A stretch of DNA of 64,000 bases from Paraburkholderia ginsengiterrae. GTDB taxonomy: Bacteria > Pseudomonadota > Gammaproteobacteria > Burkholderiales > Burkholderiaceae. The DNA lies in assembly GCF_001645125.1 (NCBI RefSeq), contig NZ_LXKA01000243.1:33297-97296 (forward strand), read 5' to 3'. The number at the start of each line of letters is the position of its first letter. The stretch's first letter is position 1. Of the stretch, positions 61,312 to 64,000 are shown one piece after another. The translations under genes were made by a program, and so were the position numbers. The notes beneath the pieces were generated by a model that saw nothing but the letters and a program-made list of their open reading frames with translations, had not been told where the DNA came from and did no database searches.

Positions 61312-64000
61312 ATGTCTAGTATGCACACGGTAGTTTTCGGCTGGTTCGGCGGGTCAGCCGTCTGGTTTATTCCTCTTTTGTGGCGTCTCGTGAAAGCGGC
61401 GCTGCCGGGCGGCGCGGGTCTGCGCGGCCCCGGCACGATCCGGCTTTGGCTCGGCTTCGTCTGTGCGCTGGTGGCCAGCTGCACGCTCGAGGCGTCGCTG
61501 ATCGGCGCGGCCGGGGTGAATGGTTTCGGCCATGCACTTGCCGCGGGCTTCGGCCATCTGCTCGGGCCTATCGGCACGCCGCTCGTGGCGCTCGCCCTGC
61601 TGCTTGTCAGCCTGCCCTGGCTGATCGACTTCCGCTGGCGCGACTTCGCCGCCTGGGCCGACGCGGCATTCGGCCTCGGCCTGTCACGCGGCCTCGCCAA
61701 ACGCGACGAGCAGGCACGCCGTCATCGCAGCGCCGACGACAGCGCGCCGTCGCACGTTTCGCCGGCTACCAACACGATGGCGCCTAAAACCAACGGACGC
61801 AACGGACGTTATGCGCGGCCGACGGTGTGGCGGCCGCCGGCAAGCGGGCGTGGCGCGAGTGCGGCCGGCGCGGCGGCCGCTGCGGTCGGCAAGGACGCTG
61901 CGGCGCGTGGCACCGGAGCGAACTGGCGCGCCGGCGCGGCAACACCGCGCAGCGCGGCGGCGCAGGCCGAGCCGGTGCTGCGCACGGGCGCGGCGAGCAC
62001 GCCGCCACGGCACGTATCGATGCAGACGTCGCCGCTCGACGCGGAGAAGGCTGGATGGATGCAGGTCGAGCCGGTTGCGCCGGCCGGTTGGCTGGGCGAG
62101 AGCGCGCCCCGCGCGGCCGCATCTGCGGCGGCGGTGCGGCCGGGGGTTGCGGGGACGGCGGCGCGTGGTGGCGCGTCGCAGATTGGTCGTCGCTCGGCTG
62201 GAGAACAGCGGCCTGTGGGATCCACTGGCGTCGGCGGTGGTTTGGCGGCAGCCATGGGTGCTGCCGCTGTTCCGGCTGGCGCGGCGGCGGCTTCAGTGAC
62301 TTCAGGCGCTTTGGCAGCGAAGGCAGCCCATACCATGGCGGGATCGCGTGATGTGTCGGGCGCGGCCGCTAACGCAACGGGTTCGATGGCGGCCGGCGCG
62401 AGCCGTCCGTCGACGACGGTCCGCGGCTCAGCGGGCTCAGTGGGCTCAGCGGGCTCAGCGGGCTCAGCGGGCTCAGCGGGCTCAGCGGGCTCAGCGGGCT
62501 CAGCGGGCTCAGCGGCTAGCCTCAACCGCTCGTCGGCACCTCGTCAACCGTTCTCGCCTGCCCCACGAGCGAACGATGCCACGCCGGCGCCGGCAGCGCG
62601 TCGGCCCGCGCCCAGCTATACGAGGCCGATGCCGACGGCGCAAACAGTTACGCCGCCCCCCAGCGTCCAGGAGACGCTTCGCAGCATCGCGGAAAATACC
62701 GCGCGCTGGACCGACATGGCCGGGGTCAGCCTCGCGCGCAGCAGCAGCCCGGACGGCGTGAAGGTCACCGCTGCGCCGCACGCGGCACCCGCGTTCGCGG
62801 CTGAGCAACCGACTGCGGACGTGCCGCGCGCGGATGCAGCCGAACCGGTTCCGGCACTGCACGCGCATGTGCTCGAACCAGTGGTTGCTGAAGCGGCACC
62901 GATTGATCACGCGATGCAAGCCGAGGCCGAGGCCGACGCAGCTCGCATGGAAGCGGCGTTCGCGGCGTCGTCGGAGGTTGGCCACCAGCCCGTTGTGCAA
63001 TGGCCGATCGAACCGCCAGTCACTCAGACGACGCCGACGGCAATGCAGGCGTTTGCGCCTGCACCAGCAGCCGCAGCAACACTTGCGCCTGTAGCCGCGC
63101 TCGAACCGGCGGCTGTGCCTCCATCGGCATTTGCGCCTGCGCCTGATCCCGAACCGGAGTTTGCGCCTCCATCAGCGCCGGCCGCTGCGCCTTCTTCTGC
63201 GCCTGCATCTACACCTGCGTCGGCGCTCGAACCGGCCTTTGTGCCTCCGCCATCGCCGGTCACCGCACCTGCACGTGCACCGGAGTTTGTGCATCCGCCG
63301 GTACCGGTCGCCGCACCTGCGCCCGCCACATCACAACACCTGGCGCCGGCCGCAACGCCTACGCCGTTCCAGATCTTCGCGGCCCAGTTGCAAGCGAGCG
63401 AGACAACACCGGATGAGCCGCCGTTCGAAGACGACTCAGCGTTGTTGACTACTCACGCCGACACCCACACGGGCCCGAGTACCGAAGTCGAGCATGCCGT
63501 CAGTCAGCTTGCGGAACATGCGGGAATTGCCGAGCCTGCTATCGCTGTACCCGCCACCATTGCAATCGCCGAACAGGTCGGCGAAGCCGCACCGCACGTT
63601 GAACCGCATGCTGCGGCACCGGTCGCCGAAGTCGTCATCGATCAAGCGCTCGTGCCGTGGGAAACTGAAATCGTCGCTGGCGCGACGCGCCACGCTGCAT
63701 CGTCACCGGACGTAGTGCCCGTCGAGCACGCAGCGAATCGCGCCGCCTCCGTGCCACCGCAGGATGCCATTGCGCAGGCATCGAACGTGGTTCGCTTCCC
63801 GGGTTTCGCGGTTCAGGCCGTCTCCGATAGCCCCGAAGCCATCGCCGGCGAATCCGTGACCGGAAACCCTGTCGGCATCCCCGCTACGGCACACGCAACG
63901 CCTGTCACCGCCACGCCCCCGAGCGCCGCGCCTACCGATGCTCTGGCCGCTCCAGCCATCCTGGCCGCCGAACCCGTCACGTCAGTCGCCCTATCCGCCC
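61312..64000 (+). CDS. ftsK: FtsK-type DNA translocase, N-terminal part (partial)
   Basis: About 895 codons are open to the right edge, in one frame with no stop. Residues 1-120 hold membrane helices (VVFGWFGGSAVWFIPLLWRLV; IRLWLGFVCALVASCTLEA; LVALALLLVSLPWLIDFRW). The rest is a very long Ala/Pro-rich linker with an acidic second half, and the ATPase motor lies beyond the edge. The length and the Ala/Pro linker suit the larger of the two FtsK-like proteins usual in Burkholderia. An in-frame stop at 61270 limits the start to ATG 61312 or 61321. The coding region includes ten copies of a 9-bp repeat (62425-62514). Confidence 0.75.
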   Translation, partial: MSSMHTVVFGWFGGSAVWFIPLLWRLVKAALPGGAGLRGPGTIRLWLGFVCALVASCTLEASLIGAAGVNGFGHALAAGFGHLLGPIGTPLVALALLLVSLPWLIDFRWRDFAAWADAAFGLGLSRGLAKRDEQARRHRSADDSAPSHVSPATNTMAPKTNGRNGRYARPTVWRPPASGRGASAAGAAAAAVGKDAAARGTGANWRAGAATPRSAAAQAEPVLRTGAASTPPRHVSMQTSPLDAEKAGWMQVEPVAPAGWLGESAPRAAASAAAVRPGVAGTAARGGASQIGRRSAGEQRPVGSTGVGGGLAAAMGAAAVPAGAAAASVTSGALAAKAAHTMAGSRDVSGAAANATGSMAAGASRPSTTVRGSAGSVGSAGSAGSAGSAGSAGSAGSAGSAASLNRSSAPRQPFSPAPRANDATPAPAARRPAPSYTRPMPTAQTVTPPPSVQETLRSIAENTARWTDMAGVSLARSSSPDGVKVTAAPHAAPAFAAEQPTADVPRADAAEPVPALHAHVLEPVVAEAAPIDHAMQAEAEADAARMEAAFAASSEVGHQPVVQWPIEPPVTQTTPTAMQAFAPAPAAAATLAPVAALEPAAVPPSAFAPAPDPEPEFAPPSAPAAAPSSAPASTPASALEPAFVPPPSPVTAPARAPEFVHPPVPVAAPAPATSQHLAPAATPTPFQIFAAQLQASETTPDEPPFEDDSALLTTHADTHTGPSTEVEHAVSQLAEHAGIAEPAIAVPATIAIAEQVGEAAPHVEPHAAAPVAEVVIDQALVPWETEIVAGATRHAASSPDVVPVEHAANRAASVPPQDAIAQASNVVRFPGFAVQAVSDSPEAIAGESVTGNPVGIPATAHATPVTATPPSAAPTDALAAPAILAAEPVTSVALSA
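62425..62514 (+). repeat. Ten tandem 9-bp repeats encoding Gly-Ser-Ala
   Basis: Ten head-to-tail copies of GGCTCAGCG, all identical except the second (GTG in place of GCG), in the FtsK linker. Each unit is in frame and encodes Gly-Ser-Ala (Gly-Ser-Val in the second). The unit length is a multiple of three, so copy-number changes keep the frame. Confidence 0.9.

Noticed and set aside
62425-62514. Direct repeats resembling a CRISPR array
   Set aside because: The unit is 9 bp with no spacers, it is in frame within FtsK and encodes Gly-Ser-Ala, so it is a coding tandem repeat.
1-64000. tRNA, rRNA, insertion sequences, integrase or prophage genes
   Set aside because: I looked for typical signatures (tRNA T-loop sequences, transposase or integrase motifs, flanking repeats) and saw none; a covariance or profile search would be needed to be certain.

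Overview
The window is 64 kb of high-GC DNA from a Burkholderiaceae-type betaproteobacterium, most probably Burkholderia or Paraburkholderia. This is inferred from GC content and codon use, and from gene types familiar in that group: DnaE with a Gly-rich tail, RhlE, GluQ-RS, TrhO, RdgC, PurT, a PHB-depolymerase-like esterase with a ribbon-helix-helix partner, and an FtsK with a very long Ala/Pro linker. No rRNA, tRNA, CRISPR array, transposase or phage gene was seen.

Region 1 (1-17213) is the most unusual part. It looks like one dedicated extracytoplasmic uptake or sensing locus. It encodes a TonB-dependent outer-membrane receptor (cut by the left edge), a PepSY-membrane/flavin/2Fe-2S reductase, an OmpR-type regulator with its histidine kinase, and an ABC importer of the NrtABC/SsuABC/TauABC type with an outer-membrane protein. 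It also encodes three secreted proteins of the PstS fold, two small secreted proteins and a YncE-like beta-propeller. Two observations tie it together. First, the ~120-residue domain of the two small secreted proteins also occurs twice in tandem at the N-terminus of the TonB receptor. Second, every main promoter carries the same element: 5-bp TTCAG-like half-sites on an exact 11-bp period, the first one inverted. In most copies a -10-like hexamer follows at a fixed distance. This is what an OmpR/PhoB-class activator site should look like, so the locus is probably one regulon under its own two-component system. The ligand is unknown; phosphate, a metal chelate or another anion are all possible.

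Region 2 (17.4-30.4 kb) holds accessory metabolism. It has an RHH regulator with a probable operator and a PHB-depolymerase-like esterase, an EAL phosphodiesterase with a degenerate GGDEF, and a LysR regulator. A Rieske oxygenase-rubredoxin-rubredoxin reductase operon follows, then free-methionine-R-sulfoxide reductase, a tandem molbindin, an NlpC/P60 lipoprotein, two VOC proteins and an MFS exporter. Region 3 (30.4-36 kb) is a Csu-type chaperone-usher pilus operon behind a strikingly AT-rich leader. Region 4 (36-47.3 kb) holds a membrane protein, RdgC and an LPS/O-antigen block: four family-2 and one family-4 glycosyltransferases, an O-antigen ligase and MsbA.

Region 5 (47.4-64 kb) is mostly housekeeping: DnaE, TrhO, GluQ-RS, RhlE, an aldehyde dehydrogenase with an acetolactate-synthase-like enzyme, MliC, a small lipoprotein, PurT, a META-domain lipoprotein and the N-terminal part of FtsK, cut by the right edge. 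High GC produces long open frames on the strand opposite real genes; these were treated as shadows.
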